A stretch of 64,000 bases of DNA from Balneola sp. EhC07 (GCF_001650905.1 NZ_LXYG01000002.1:62001-126000), one strand, 5' to 3'; positions 18,699-28,498 are shown, numbered from the stretch's first letter. A program made the numbers and translations. Notes: generated from the sequence alone by a model not told the origin.

Positions 18699-19343
18699 AT
18701 GAAAACAAAAAAAATTCGGGGCTTTAATCAGGTACTTCATCAAATCCAGGAATGGAGATCACAAATCATAGATTTAGATCTGGATGTTATTCGCTCAAAT
18801 CAAAGAGATTATGCTAAAATTTGGGTTCCTCCATACAGCAATCTCTCACTAGGAAATTCTACCTACCCAGAGCCGAAAGGACAAGCACGAAAAGAAATTC
18901 TGAAAGTCTTGCTGGATACTTACGACAGCTGGAAAACAACTCTGGATACTTTGGATGAACCCTATTATCTCAAAATATGGCTTTATGATCAGCGCTTCTC
19001 ACAATCACAGGTAGTATGTGGTATAAATAGTTTTTTGGACTTTTATGAAAGCACCTTTCATAAACCTGAGGATCAGAAAAAGATCGATCCTACGAATTAT
19101 GGAAAACTAAGCAATAGGATTCAATCACTTGAATGGGAATATGCTTGGGATGAAGAACATTTCGATGACACTACTATTGGCGAGATTGATGAATATGCTA
19201 CGGAAAAAGACTTTTATGAAACGAGAAGATGGTTTAAAGAGCGCTTAAAAAAACCACATCGTAAAATTAAAAATCCTGATCCGGATAGCGATATAAAAGA
19301 ATACTATTCATTCCGACTTGGTACCGTGTGGATTGGTGGTTAA
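18699..19343 (+). CDS. Unknown protein, 214 residues
   Basis: I recognise no family. The chosen start (18699, MKTKKIRGFNQ) is four bases past the cupin stop; an upstream ATG at 18642 would overlap the cupin gene. The protein is soluble and rich in aromatic and charged residues (about W, Y, D, K), without signal peptide or membrane helix. Repeated WxxxL and acidic patches (YAWDEEHFDDTTIGEIDE) are visible. It is probably co-transcribed with the cupin gene. Confidence 0.65.
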   Translation: MKTKKIRGFNQVLHQIQEWRSQIIDLDLDVIRSNQRDYAKIWVPPYSNLSLGNSTYPEPKGQARKEILKVLLDTYDSWKTTLDTLDEPYYLKIWLYDQRFSQSQVVCGINSFLDFYESTFHKPEDQKKIDPTNYGKLSNRIQSLEWEYAWDEEHFDDTTIGEIDEYATEKDFYETRRWFKERLKKPHRKIKNPDPDSDIKEYYSFRLGTVWIGG

Positions 19344-19398
19344 TTAACATATGGTATCATAAAAACTCTAAACTATTTTAAATTTATTTCTTCAAACA

Positions 19399-20925
19399 AT
19401 GACTTTCTACCAAAAACTACTTTCAAGCCTTTTATTAGTATTTCTTTTTTCACAACTATCTTTTTCCCAAGATAAAGAGCTCGATTTACTTGTGGATGCA
19501 ATGTGTGTCTGTATTACCTCAGATGCTATAGAAAATGAAAATATGGAATCTGATGAAGTAGAAGAATGCTTTGAAGATGTGATGGGCCAAGAAATGGATC
19601 AAATGGAAACTATGTTTGAAGATTCATCAAAAACAGATGAAGAAAATGATGCTTATTTCCAATCAGAGATACTTCCAAAAATGATGACAAAATTAGCATC
19701 CACTTGTCCTCAGGTTATAACCTTTTTTATGCAAGCTGCACAAAAGGAAGCTGATGAACAAGCTGACTCTCTAATAAGCATATATGAATTAGGTATAGAA
19801 TACACTGAATCAGGTAAACCTGACGCTGCTATTGAAGAATTTAATAAAGCCCTTCAGATTGAAGAGTCAAAGGAATTATATAACCTGAGAGGTGTTGCTA
19901 AAATTAATAAAGGAGATTTTTATGCAGCTTTAAGTGACTTCAGCAGGGCACTGGAATTAGATCCGGAATATAGCGTAGCGTTAGGTAATCAAGGTTTTGC
20001 CAAATTACAGATCGGTGACTTTAATAATGCGATTACTGATATCAAAAGATCTCTGGCAATGGATTCAGTAAATGCAAAAGCCTATAACAATCTTGGGCTG
20101 GCATATATATACACAGAACAGTTTGATCTTGCTGAACAAGTTCTCAATATAGCCATTGAACAAGATTCAGTGTATCTGGATGCCTGGAACAACCGCGGTT
20201 ATAACTTTATGATCCAGGAACTTTATGAAAATTCGATTGCAGACTATAAAAAAGCTTTGTCCATTGATTCTACTTACACAAATGCTAGCTTTAATATCGC
20301 ATTCTCTTATGAAAACTTAGGATACTTTGAAAAGGCTAAAAACTATTACAATCTCACGCTGAAATATCTCGCAGATAACCCAAATGTTTACAATCGAAGA
20401 GGATTAGTAAACCTCGAACTTGAACTGCATGAAGAAGCTATCGAAGACTTCCAAAAGGCTTTTGAAATTGATTCAACAGAGCTCACCTTTCTTGCAAATC
20501 AGGCTTTTGTCTTGAAGGATATGGAGGAATTTGAGAGGTCTCTTGAAGTCTATTCGCAACTGATTGAGAAATCCCCGGATAATCTTGATTACATTTATCA
20601 AAGAGGAATAGCAGAATATGAAGCAGGATTGTTTACAGATGCTTTGGTTGACTTTTCTGAAATTCTTAACGTTGAAAAAACGAATGCAGAAGTTTATGAC
20701 TACAGAGCAAGAACCCATGTTAATCTGGAGAACTATCAAGAAGCCATAGATGATTATACGAAATCAATTGAAATCTATAACGCTGACCCTGTAGTATTTA
20801 AAGAGCGCGGCGAAAATTATCTTAAGCTGGATCAGACAGAAAAAGCTTGTTCTGATTTTAATAAAGCAAAAGCACTGGATTCGGAAGAAGTTGACGAATT
20901 GTTAGCCAAACATTGTAAGGAATAA
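19399..20925 (+). CDS. Secreted TPR-repeat protein
   Basis: 508-residue protein with a signal peptide (about residues 1-24, ending FSFSQ). A Cys-containing N-terminal region (DAMCVCITSDA and EECFEDVMG, plus ASTCPQV) of about 110 residues precedes roughly eleven TPR units from about residue 128 to the C-terminus. Units have the standard pattern, such as AIEEFNKALQIE, ALSDFSRALELD and AITDIKRSLAMD. The final CSDFNKAKALDSEEVDEL is typical of Bacteroidota TPR proteins. It probably acts in the periplasm or at the envelope as a protein-interaction scaffold. It ends four bases from the convergent Omp85 gene. Confidence 0.85.
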   Translation: MTFYQKLLSSLLLVFLFSQLSFSQDKELDLLVDAMCVCITSDAIENENMESDEVEECFEDVMGQEMDQMETMFEDSSKTDEENDAYFQSEILPKMMTKLASTCPQVITFFMQAAQKEADEQADSLISIYELGIEYTESGKPDAAIEEFNKALQIEESKELYNLRGVAKINKGDFYAALSDFSRALELDPEYSVALGNQGFAKLQIGDFNNAITDIKRSLAMDSVNAKAYNNLGLAYIYTEQFDLAEQVLNIAIEQDSVYLDAWNNRGYNFMIQELYENSIADYKKALSIDSTYTNASFNIAFSYENLGYFEKAKNYYNLTLKYLADNPNVYNRRGLVNLELELHEEAIEDFQKAFEIDSTELTFLANQAFVLKDMEEFERSLEVYSQLIEKSPDNLDYIYQRGIAEYEAGLFTDALVDFSEILNVEKTNAEVYDYRARTHVNLENYQEAIDDYTKSIEIYNADPVVFKERGENYLKLDQTEKACSDFNKAKALDSEEVDELLAKHCKE

Positions 20926-20929
20926 GAAT

Positions 20930-22573
20930 TTATAGACCTGTACTTATTCCAAAATGCACTTTTCCATTTCCGAATGTTTCGGTAGATGAAAGTGCATACG
21001 TAAATTTCAATCTTCCAATTGCAGTTCTGAAGCTTAATCCGAATCCGCCTGAGTAAAGAAAATCTTTTTGGATAAAGCTATTGTCTGTTTCGGAATATAA
21101 TTGTGGTCTTTTATAAATACCGGCCGCAGTAAACAGGAATAGATAAGAATACTGATCCGTAAGGAAACGATATTCGATATCTCCCCAAAGCAATTCAGAT
21201 GCTGTAAATTGTTCTTCTGAATAGCCTCTTAAAGAATTAGCTCCTGCGAACCTGACCAGATCGCTTTCTGTAAACTGATCTCCGATCACATAAAACCCAT
21301 TGATGCTCGTCGCTAAAACAGATTTCTCGAACAGTGGTATATAGCTTCTTACTTTCGTCTCTAATCTCTGTTGACGAAAAGCCAGTGCTGAATCCTCCTC
21401 AATATCTTTATTCGCAACTCCGTAGATAACATCTAAAGAAAAGCCTGAAGTCGGAACCTCCCTCCTGTCCAGTTTTGAAAAGTTAAATCCAAGATCACCG
21501 CCTTGCTTCTTCCCGTCCGGTTCTTTTGAAAAGTTCGAGGTGGAACCTGAGATCGAACTTTGAGAATAAATCCTGCTTTTAATACTAAATTCAGAATTAA
21601 GGAAATAACTGCCCGACAACCCAATGTTCCTCGTTTGATAAGTTGTGTCATTCTGATAAAAAGAGAAATCCATTCCAATGCTTAACGGAATATTTGCTAT
21701 CCAATCCTGAGATATTCCGAGGTTTAAGCGGCTTGTTTCCGGTTTTAAGCGCTGATATTGTAATTCGAAGGCATTGCCCTCTCTTAACACATTCCAAAGC
21801 GATATATCAAGATCTCCAACAATTTGACCCTTACCGGTTTCATCAGGCACAAAACCGATCAATCCATCCAGTTGATTCAGATTTTGCTCTTTAACTTCAA
21901 ACAGAACTACATAATTGTCATTTTCTAAATATATAAATGGATCTGAGACTTGCTCAACTAACTCACTAGAACTAAGGTTTCTTCTGATACGGTCCAGGTT
22001 TTCCTTTGAAGCCACAAGGGAATCTTCCATTTGAGCCAATCTGGATAAATAGCTTTGAGAATTTATCGTGTTTCCTTTAAAAATGGTCTTGCTGACGCGG
22101 ATCTGCTCGCTGCATATTTTTTTAGCTGTAATAGAAACGGCTTTCGACAGAGAATCTAAGTTTACTTCCTCTATACTGACCTTAGCATTTAAATAGCCTT
22201 CTTCTACTGTTTTAAGATATTCTTCGTTAATACGTTTTTCAATCAACTCTTTTGAGTAAAACTCTCCAGTAATCTCATAAGCAACAAATACGCTATCTAC
22301 TTCAAGTTCAAAAGCTAAACTCCTTATTCGATATCTTTGTCCGGTTTTAACTTGGATTGGCTCTTCAGCTGTTGATGAAATCTGAACATCGAAATACCCG
22401 TTATCAGAATAGAAAGTCGTTAGTTGTTGAATTCTACTTTTCTGATTTTCTTCCGGCAAGACTATACTTCTGTAGATTTCACCGTTCTCTAATACCTGTA
22501 TTGATCTTTCCTGAGCAAAACCTATCCCGGGTATACTGATCAATACTACTAAAGAGAAAAGGAATTTAGTCAT
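20930..22573 (-). CDS. Omp85/TamA-like outer-membrane protein
   Basis: 547 residues with a signal peptide (about 1-20, ending GFAQ). The N-terminal half has POTRA-like repeats (about residues 25-240), and the C-terminal ~300 residues form a beta-barrel ending in an aromatic-poor strand (KVHFGISTGL). The conserved barrel-lumen loop is visible as RFAGANSLRGYSEEQF (VRGY-type motif). This layout suits TamA or a small BamA paralogue involved in outer-membrane protein or surface-protein assembly. It follows speE by 18 bases and may share its transcript, though the function is unrelated. Confidence 0.85.
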   Translation of the reverse strand: MTKFLFSLVVLISIPGIGFAQERSIQVLENGEIYRSIVLPEENQKSRIQQLTTFYSDNGYFDVQISSTAEEPIQVKTGQRYRIRSLAFELEVDSVFVAYEITGEFYSKELIEKRINEEYLKTVEEGYLNAKVSIEEVNLDSLSKAVSITAKKICSEQIRVSKTIFKGNTINSQSYLSRLAQMEDSLVASKENLDRIRRNLSSSELVEQVSDPFIYLENDNYVVLFEVKEQNLNQLDGLIGFVPDETGKGQIVGDLDISLWNVLREGNAFELQYQRLKPETSRLNLGISQDWIANIPLSIGMDFSFYQNDTTYQTRNIGLSGSYFLNSEFSIKSRIYSQSSISGSTSNFSKEPDGKKQGGDLGFNFSKLDRREVPTSGFSLDVIYGVANKDIEEDSALAFRQQRLETKVRSYIPLFEKSVLATSINGFYVIGDQFTESDLVRFAGANSLRGYSEEQFTASELLWGDIEYRFLTDQYSYLFLFTAAGIYKRPQLYSETDNSFIQKDFLYSGGFGLSFRTAIGRLKFTYALSSTETFGNGKVHFGISTGL

Positions 22574-22591
22574 ATATGCTAAACGATGAGT

Positions 22592-23443
22592 CTAGCAAAT
22601 AATTTCGGCTACAAAATTCGGTAATGCAAACGATCCCTGATGAACGTCCTTGTTATAGTATTTCAGATCACTACCAAACTCTGATAATCCCTTCTCTATT
22701 CTTTCAACAATTTCCGTTTCCTCAGGTTGGCTTCCTTTCGAAGCAAAAGCAAAACTCCACATTCCTGCGGGATATAATGGTATGAAGCCCAGATACATAG
22801 AGGATTTATCAAATACTAATTCTAATGCATCGAAAACTTGTTTAATGCTTGAATGATACTCTTCAACCCATGGCGATTCCGTCTGTCCGGTAAGCACACC
22901 GTCTTTCTTTAAAGCTGTAAAACATAATTCAAAGAATTCCTTTTCAAACAGACCTTCTGCCGGACCAACAGGATCAGAACCATCAATAATTATTACATCA
23001 TATTCAGCAATCGAATTTTTTACAAAAGCGATACCATCTTCAAAAAGCACATTTAAGCGAGGATCTTCCCAGGCTCCAACATCCGGTAAAAATTCTTTCG
23101 AAGCCCTGACAACTGCTTCATCAATTTCCACCATATCAACTTGTTTGACTGAAAAATGTCTAAGTACTTCTCTTGCCGTTCCACCATCTCCACCTCCAAC
23201 TATCAACACTTTTTCAGGATTCGGATGTGAAAACATACCTACATGCGCCAGCATTTCATGATAAACGAACTCATCCTTTTCGGAAAGCATCACCATTCCA
23301 TCGATGGTCATCAGATTTCCCCATGTATCCGTTTCAAAAACTTCAACCTTCTGATACGGAGTTTGCTCAGAAAACAGAACTTTGTTTACGCCAACGGTAA
23401 GTCCCGTTCTTTTGTGATAATACTCGTTATAGACGCTAGACAT
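22592..23443 (-). CDS. speE: Spermidine synthase-type aminopropyltransferase
   Basis: Transfers an aminopropyl group from decarboxylated SAM to an amine. The 283-residue length is normal. The SAM-binding GGGDGGTAREVL motif is near residues 83-94, followed by the acidic VEIDEAVV and the catalytic-loop motif DGSDPVGPAEGLF (near 155). The TESPWVEEY and FIPLYPAGMWSFAFAS motifs are as in the family. It follows pdaD on the same strand. With no ureohydrolase beside it, the acceptor could be putrescine or agmatine; that cannot be decided from the sequence. Confidence 0.93.
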   Translation of the reverse strand: MSSVYNEYYHKRTGLTVGVNKVLFSEQTPYQKVEVFETDTWGNLMTIDGMVMLSEKDEFVYHEMLAHVGMFSHPNPEKVLIVGGGDGGTAREVLRHFSVKQVDMVEIDEAVVRASKEFLPDVGAWEDPRLNVLFEDGIAFVKNSIAEYDVIIIDGSDPVGPAEGLFEKEFFELCFTALKKDGVLTGQTESPWVEEYHSSIKQVFDALELVFDKSSMYLGFIPLYPAGMWSFAFASKGSQPEETEIVERIEKGLSEFGSDLKYYNKDVHQGSFALPNFVAEIIC

Positions 23444-23575
23444 AAGACGTAAGATTTAAGATGGCTAATTGGCAAACTAAACTGCTAAACGTCATACTAA
23501 TCACACTTGTTAAATTCTTGAATCATTTTTCTCATGTCTTTCATCTTAATTCTTTTGTCTTAAATCTTATGTCTA
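23438..23575. repeat. AGACATAAGA-type inverted repeat between speE and pdaD
   Basis: AGACATAAGA at the left (23438-23447) and its complement at the right, plus a 12-bp pair TAAGATTTAAGA (23450-23461) and TCTTAAATCTTA (23558-23569). The gap is otherwise AT-rich and non-coding. The arms are built of repeated AAGA-like words, so the element is probably a dispersed repeat rather than a dedicated site. Confidence 0.55.
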
Positions 23576-24064
23576 TTTATACCAAAGAACAGCAGCCGCA
23601 AATGTAGCAGCACACTTAGTAACCTGATGTTCAACGCCAACGAACTTGATCTCTTTAAGAGCTCTCTTTCTATATTCGAAGGCGTCCACAACCATTTGCT
23701 TCACAATAGTTTCCACATATTCCAAACGAGTATGATCTTCGAATTCCATGATCACTCCGGGTTGCGTTTCATCTTCAGGAATACCAACTGCAATTGCAGA
23801 AGCGATCCACATTTGTGGAGTTTGCGAATCAATATGAGCATAAGCCAGAGGAATCAATCCACCGCCCGGTAATTCTATTTCATCTCTGGAAACTTCCTTT
23901 GCTCCCGGAGGACAAATACTACTCATTCTCATCAGGTTGGTATCTCCAACTCCTGCCTCAAGCAATGCATTATCAAAAGCGTTCAATCTTGTATTTCCTT
24001 CCGCTGCACCTGACACCAAACAATATACATTCGGGGTTTCTACCATTGTCATCTTAGACTTCAT
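23573..24064 (-). CDS. pdaD: Pyruvoyl-dependent arginine decarboxylase
   Basis: Converts arginine to agmatine, using a pyruvoyl group formed by self-cleavage. The 163-residue proenzyme carries the cleavage motif MRMSSICPPG; cleavage is expected between Ser48 and Ser49. GLIPLAYAHIDSQTP and the C-terminal EHQVTKCAATFAAAV match the family. It stands 6 bases after speD and heads toward speE, so the three genes form a polyamine cluster. The mixture with the archaeal-type decarboxylase in place of a PLP-dependent SpeA is common in several bacterial phyla. Confidence 0.93.
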   Translation of the reverse strand: MKSKMTMVETPNVYCLVSGAAEGNTRLNAFDNALLEAGVGDTNLMRMSSICPPGAKEVSRDEIELPGGGLIPLAYAHIDSQTPQMWIASAIAVGIPEDETQPGVIMEFEDHTRLEYVETIVKQMVVDAFEYRKRALKEIKFVGVEHQVTKCAATFAAAVLWYK

Positions 24065-24070
24065 TCTATC

Positions 24071-24478
24071 TTAATTCTCTTTTACTGTTTCTGTTGAAGG
24101 TTTGAAAAGCAATCTTTGTCCTTGTGGCACTTTGAATAAACCCCTCTTCATTTCCATACTGGATATATTTTTCGAAGAAAATGCTTCCTTGAGAAATTCC
24201 TGAATTATCCAGGGATCGATCGTATCACCGCAGGTAAAAATATCTACTGCAGCGTAATTATATTCCGGCCAGGTGTGTATGGCTACATGCGATTCAGCAA
24301 TTACAACTACTCCACTAACGCCATAAGGACTGAATTTGTGAAAATTATGCGAAATAATAGTCGCATTAGCTTCCTTTGTTGCATTAAGCATCGCTTCTTC
24401 AATGAATTCAACATCATTTATCGAGGAGCTGTCGCAATCATAAAATTCAACTAAGATCTGTCTTCCAAGTGCTTCCAA
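24071..24478 (-). CDS. speD: S-adenosylmethionine decarboxylase proenzyme
   Basis: Supplies decarboxylated SAM, the aminopropyl donor for spermidine. 135 residues, the short prokaryotic class. Self-cleavage site Glu62-Ser63 lies in [19 protein letters not shown], with the catalytic His68 and Cys83 (FTCGD) downstream. The N-terminus [12 protein letters not shown] is conserved. First gene of the speD-pdaD-speE cluster, divergent from the E1 fusion gene. Confidence 0.95.
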   Translation of the reverse strand: MEALGRQILVEFYDCDSSSINDVEFIEEAMLNATKEANATIISHNFHKFSPYGVSGVVVIAESHVAIHTWPEYNYAAVDIFTCGDTIDPWIIQEFLKEAFSSKNISSMEMKRGLFKVPQGQRLLFKPSTETVKEN

Positions 24479-24618
24479 TAATCAGGATAGTTAAAAAATT
24501 AATAGTATGGATTAACCGCTTTGGTTATTATTGATGAACAGTTATACTTAAAAAAAGTTCAAAAAATTCATCAATCTTTTTTCAAAGTCCCCAAGATACG
24601 GATATTTCTAAAAATTCA

Positions 24619-26601
24619 ATGATTAAGACTTCTAAAAAAATTTCGAAAGCTAAAGCGATTGAAATTTACACTTCACTCCTTCTTCCTCGACAGATAGAGG
24701 AACGCATGCTGAACCTTCTCAGACAAAACAAAATCAGTAAATGGTTTTCAGGAATTGGTCAGGAAGCCGTTGCAGTTGGTGTCGCACTTTCTTCCAAAAA
24801 GGAAGATTTCATCCTGCCCATGCACCGAAATCTTGGTGTATTCACTACTCGCAAAGTTCCATTCTATCCATTGTTTTGTCAACTTTTTGGTAAAGCGGAT
24901 GGATTCAGTGGTGGACGCGAACGCTCTTTCCATTTTGGAACCCTGGAGCACAACATCGTTGGAATGATCTCTCATTTAGCCGCAATGATGCCGGTGGCAG
25001 ATGGGCTTGCATTAGCTTCAAAGATTCGTAATGAAGATTCTGTAGCTTTCTCTTTTTGCGGAGATGGAGCCACAAGCGAAGGTGATTTTCATGAAGCACT
25101 GAATTTAGCCGCCGTCTGGAAGCTCCCCGTTGTGTTCGTTATTGAGAATAATGGATATGGACTTTCAACACCGACAAATGAACAATTTGCTTGCGAAAAG
25201 CTTTCTGATCGTGCCAAAGGATATGGAATGAAAGGCTTTCATATCGATGGGAATAACATCCTTGAAGTAATGGAAACCATTGAAAAAGCCCGAAAACTAG
25301 CTTTAAAAGGTGAGCCCGTTTTGATAGAAGCTAAAACCTTTCGTATGCGTGGACACGAAGAAGCATCCGGAACTCATTACGTTCCTGATATTTTATTTAA
25401 AGATTGGGCTGAAAAAGATCCTATTCTAAGATTTGAGCAATTCTTAGAAAAAGAAGGATTTGCAGATCAAAAAGAGTTTGAGAAGATCAAAGAAGAAGTA
25501 AAAACTTCCTTCAAAAAAGATCTGGATAAAGCTTTAAAAGCTGATGAACCGGTTTGGAACAAAGAAAAGGAATTGGGAGCGGTTTATGCGGAAGCACCAA
25601 CTTCAAAACCTGCTCCTAGCAATGGTAAAAAAGTAGAACGTAGATTTGTAGACGCCATTCAGGCCGGATTGAAGCAAGCCTTTGAAGAAGATGATTCTAC
25701 TATTATTCTGGGACAAGATATTGCAGAGTATGGCGGAGTGTTTAAGATAACTGAAGGCTTCTTAGAACAGTTCGGGGCCGACAGAGTACGTAATACTCCA
25801 ATTATTGAGTCGGGAGCCTTAGGGGCCGCGCTAGGACTTTCTTACGCGGGAATGAATCCTGTGGTGGAGATGCAGTTCTCGGATTTCATTTCCTGTGGAT
25901 TTAATCAGATTGTGAATAATATTGCAAAATCTCATTACCGATGGAGTCCCGCCGTAAATATGACCATTCGCGCTCCTCATGGTGGTGGCGTTGGTGCAGG
26001 TCCATTTCATTCTCAATCTCCGGAAGGATGGTTTATGCAAATTCCCGGTTTAAAAGTTGTGGTTCCGGCTACCGTTGAAGATGCTCAGAATTTGCTGTAC
26101 AGTTCTATGTTCGATCCGAACCCGGTGTTATTCTTTGAGCACAAAAAACTGTACCGAAGTATTCGGGAAGATGTTTCTGAGAAAGCAGTGTACGAACCAC
26201 TCGGAAAAGCCAAAGTTCGCAGAGAAGGAACTGATGCAACAATAGTTACTTACGGTATTGGCGTTTGGTGGGCATTGGAAACAGCAGAAGAATTAGCCAA
26301 AGAAGGAATCTCACTGGAAGTGATCGATCTGCGAACCCTCCTTCCCCTCGATCTGGAAACGATCAAGACATCTGTTGCCAAAACTCACAAAGTGTTGCTC
26401 TTACAAGAACCTTCTCTAACGATGGGCCCAATGGCTGAAATCTCAGCGCTGATCTCCGAACATTGCTTTGAAGAACTGGATGGTCCTGTAATCAGATGCG
26501 GCTCTTTGGATATGCCTGTCCCCTTCAACAAAGCACTGGAAGATGAGTTTTTGAAAAGGAATGTTTTTGAGGAAAGCATAAAACAACTAATAAAATACTG
26601 A
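24619..26601 (+). CDS. 2-Oxoacid dehydrogenase E1, fused alpha-beta subunits
   Basis: 660 residues. The N-terminal half (about 1-320) is an E1 alpha domain with the thiamine-diphosphate motif GDGATSEGDFHEALNLAAVW ... ENNGYG. The C-terminal half (about 338-660) is an E1 beta domain beginning VDAIQAGLKQAFEEDDS and holding GQDIAEYGGVFKITEGFLEQ. The two are joined by a linker rich in Ala, Pro and Ser (EAPTSKPAPSNGKK). This organisation is common for the branched-chain 2-oxoacid dehydrogenase of Bacteroidota; pyruvate cannot be ruled out as substrate. It decarboxylates the 2-oxoacid and passes the acyl group to E2. No E2 or E3 gene is next to it. Confidence 0.93.
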   Translation: MIKTSKKISKAKAIEIYTSLLLPRQIEERMLNLLRQNKISKWFSGIGQEAVAVGVALSSKKEDFILPMHRNLGVFTTRKVPFYPLFCQLFGKADGFSGGRERSFHFGTLEHNIVGMISHLAAMMPVADGLALASKIRNEDSVAFSFCGDGATSEGDFHEALNLAAVWKLPVVFVIENNGYGLSTPTNEQFACEKLSDRAKGYGMKGFHIDGNNILEVMETIEKARKLALKGEPVLIEAKTFRMRGHEEASGTHYVPDILFKDWAEKDPILRFEQFLEKEGFADQKEFEKIKEEVKTSFKKDLDKALKADEPVWNKEKELGAVYAEAPTSKPAPSNGKKVERRFVDAIQAGLKQAFEEDDSTIILGQDIAEYGGVFKITEGFLEQFGADRVRNTPIIESGALGAALGLSYAGMNPVVEMQFSDFISCGFNQIVNNIAKSHYRWSPAVNMTIRAPHGGGVGAGPFHSQSPEGWFMQIPGLKVVVPATVEDAQNLLYSSMFDPNPVLFFEHKKLYRSIREDVSEKAVYEPLGKAKVRREGTDATIVTYGIGVWWALETAEELAKEGISLEVIDLRTLLPLDLETIKTSVAKTHKVLLLQEPSLTMGPMAEISALISEHCFEELDGPVIRCGSLDMPVPFNKALEDEFLKRNVFEESIKQLIKY

Positions 26602-26606
26602 TTGAT

Positions 26607-27440
26607 ATGAGTGATTCTTATCCAAAATCTAAAGTTATGAGGATAGTTTGGGGCTTTAATGGAATAGCACTTTCTATAGTTCTAATTATGATAATTCCTC
26701 AAGGTTTTTACGAGTTAAAAAGAACTTTTTTTAATGATTCATATAATGAAAATGACAGAGGTTTGATCGTTGGGAAAAAAGCAGAAAGAGCTGGTGAACT
26801 CAATATCGACCTGCAACATTTGATGTATGAACGTCCAACTAAGATAGATTCTACAGATTTTTATTATTCATCCGTAGTCGTTCAAGACAAGGAACTTCCT
26901 CAAGAAGTAATTGATGACATAAATAGTGCTGCAGATATCAGTATTTTTATTGTTGGAGCCAGAATTAACATCATTTTCTTTAATGAAGATCGTACGGAAG
27001 TAAGAAGGTTGCTTCCTGCTAATGGATATATTTCTGATGTAAGTATAGGTAGTGAAATTAGTTCATATTATGGCAGTAACAACACTTTCAATGACTTCAA
27101 TCTATACAGTATTGCTTTATCTGATGACAATGGAGATGGAAGAATCAATGAGAATGATAATATGCCGTATTACATCTCGAACTTAGACGGCACTGACTTA
27201 AGACAAATTACACCGGATTCACTCAAGCTGGATTCTTACTGGATTTCAGACAATGAAAATGAGATCTATTTCGATAGATTGATCGAAGACACTTCTAAAC
27301 CTCTAATTGGAAATGGCAGACGTAATTACTTCGAAAAAACAAGAATTGTTTACTACTACAATCTCAAAACCAACGAGTTTAAGCTTTTTGATGAACTTCA
27401 AAGTGAGTTTGATAGCATTCAGGAATCGTTTAAAAATTGA
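26607..27440 (+). CDS. Unknown membrane-anchored protein
   Basis: 277 residues. One N-terminal membrane helix (about 15-37) then an extracytoplasmic domain. The domain has an EF-hand-like DDNGDGRINENDN (about 173-185) and a beta-propeller-like blade YYISNLDGTDLRQITPDS (about 189-206). It starts 5 bases after the E1 fusion gene, so may be in the same transcript, but no shared function is apparent. I do not recognise a family. Confidence 0.6.
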   Translation: MSDSYPKSKVMRIVWGFNGIALSIVLIMIIPQGFYELKRTFFNDSYNENDRGLIVGKKAERAGELNIDLQHLMYERPTKIDSTDFYYSSVVVQDKELPQEVIDDINSAADISIFIVGARINIIFFNEDRTEVRRLLPANGYISDVSIGSEISSYYGSNNTFNDFNLYSIALSDDNGDGRINENDNMPYYISNLDGTDLRQITPDSLKLDSYWISDNENEIYFDRLIEDTSKPLIGNGRRNYFEKTRIVYYYNLKTNEFKLFDELQSEFDSIQESFKN

Positions 27441-27489
27441 CCGCCTCTTATTCAGAATAAAATAGTTATAAGAATTAATTAGAATTGTT

Positions 27490-28443
27490 ATGGTCGACTT
27501 TGAAAGCCCTCTTTTTATTCGTTTGGCTGCAAAACAATCGATTGTTTTGGAAAGGATGCTTTCCAACCCCTCCCGGTTCAGACCTGAAGCCATAAAGCTT
27601 GCAGTGTACATTCTGGAAAAAAGAAAAGAAAGCCCTGACTATGATTCATATTCTTTATATGACTTAATAGATGCAAGAAACCATATAAACGAAGAGAAAT
27701 TCCCGGTTAGAACCCACTATTTAGACTTACAAATTTCTGCCAGAAAGCGAAAAGACCATGAAACTTCAAAAGAAGACAAAAATAAAGCACAAAGAGATGC
27801 TATTAAGATCAATCCCAGACTAAGTGTAACTATTAAAAAGGGTGGTAATAAACCTGATGAAGAAACCGAGATTTCTTTAGAAGACTTTAAAGGTTTTCTA
27901 TTAGAACCTTCATATAGCCAATATCTTAAAATCGAAGACTCTACAACAGAACTCTTCATTATGTATGATCCTGGTAAAACTCAGCATGGATACTATTTTG
28001 AATACTTTGATAAGTATACTGAGCTTGAATATCGATCACAGCTTCACGGTCTATCCATAGAATTTACAATCCGATTTTTAAAAGACTTCCTTGAAAAAGG
28101 AAAAAGCAGCTTCAAAGAAATTGATTGGGTTCAAATAAAATCTAAATCCATCTTCAGTTTAATTTTTTTGCTCACTCCAATAGCATTACTCTTCGTTTTG
28201 GGTATTAGTTATAAATTTAAAATAGACCCACTATATGAACTCATTATAGTATATAAGAGCGCTTTTATTCAACCACTGCTTTACTTTATATTGGCTTTAT
28301 CCATCCTAAAAACTTTTAAAGATAGAAATCAACTTAAAAACCTACCTAAATTAACTGGACTTGAAAAATATGATACTATCACTAATCTATTTGTTCCTTT
28401 TATAATTGCAGCTTTGATTTATTTTGGGCTATTTGAAAGTTAA
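27490..28443 (+). CDS. Unknown protein with C-terminal membrane helices
   Basis: 317 residues without a signal peptide. The N-terminal ~210 residues are soluble and highly charged, with a Lys-rich stretch (ARKRKDHETSKEDKNKAQRD). Three hydrophobic helices follow near 221-241, 252-272 and 294-314, so the soluble part probably faces the cytoplasm. No family is recognised. It is the last gene before the repeat-rich gap that precedes satD-like, and shares orientation with its upstream neighbour at 49 bases. Confidence 0.65.
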   Translation: MVDFESPLFIRLAAKQSIVLERMLSNPSRFRPEAIKLAVYILEKRKESPDYDSYSLYDLIDARNHINEEKFPVRTHYLDLQISARKRKDHETSKEDKNKAQRDAIKINPRLSVTIKKGGNKPDEETEISLEDFKGFLLEPSYSQYLKIEDSTTELFIMYDPGKTQHGYYFEYFDKYTELEYRSQLHGLSIEFTIRFLKDFLEKGKSSFKEIDWVQIKSKSIFSLIFLLTPIALLFVLGISYKFKIDPLYELIIVYKSAFIQPLLYFILALSILKTFKDRNQLKNLPKLTGLEKYDTITNLFVPFIIAALIYFGLFES

Positions 28444-28454
28444 TTATAATCTCC

Positions 28455-28498
28455 CTCCCAAGTTCCTGCTTGGGAGAACCAGAAGGAGCTCCTGCTCC
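28455..28498. repeat. Pair of hairpins after the 27490-28443 gene
   Basis: CTCCCAAG (28455-28462) pairs with CTTGGGAG (28469-28476), then GGAGC (28485-28489) pairs with GCTCC (28494-28498). Both resemble short intergenic repeats elsewhere in the window. The first could help end transcription, but no T-run follows. Confidence 0.6.

Noticed and set aside
23438-23575. Insertion sequence in the spe cluster
   Set aside because: No transposase frame or target duplication; only repeat words.
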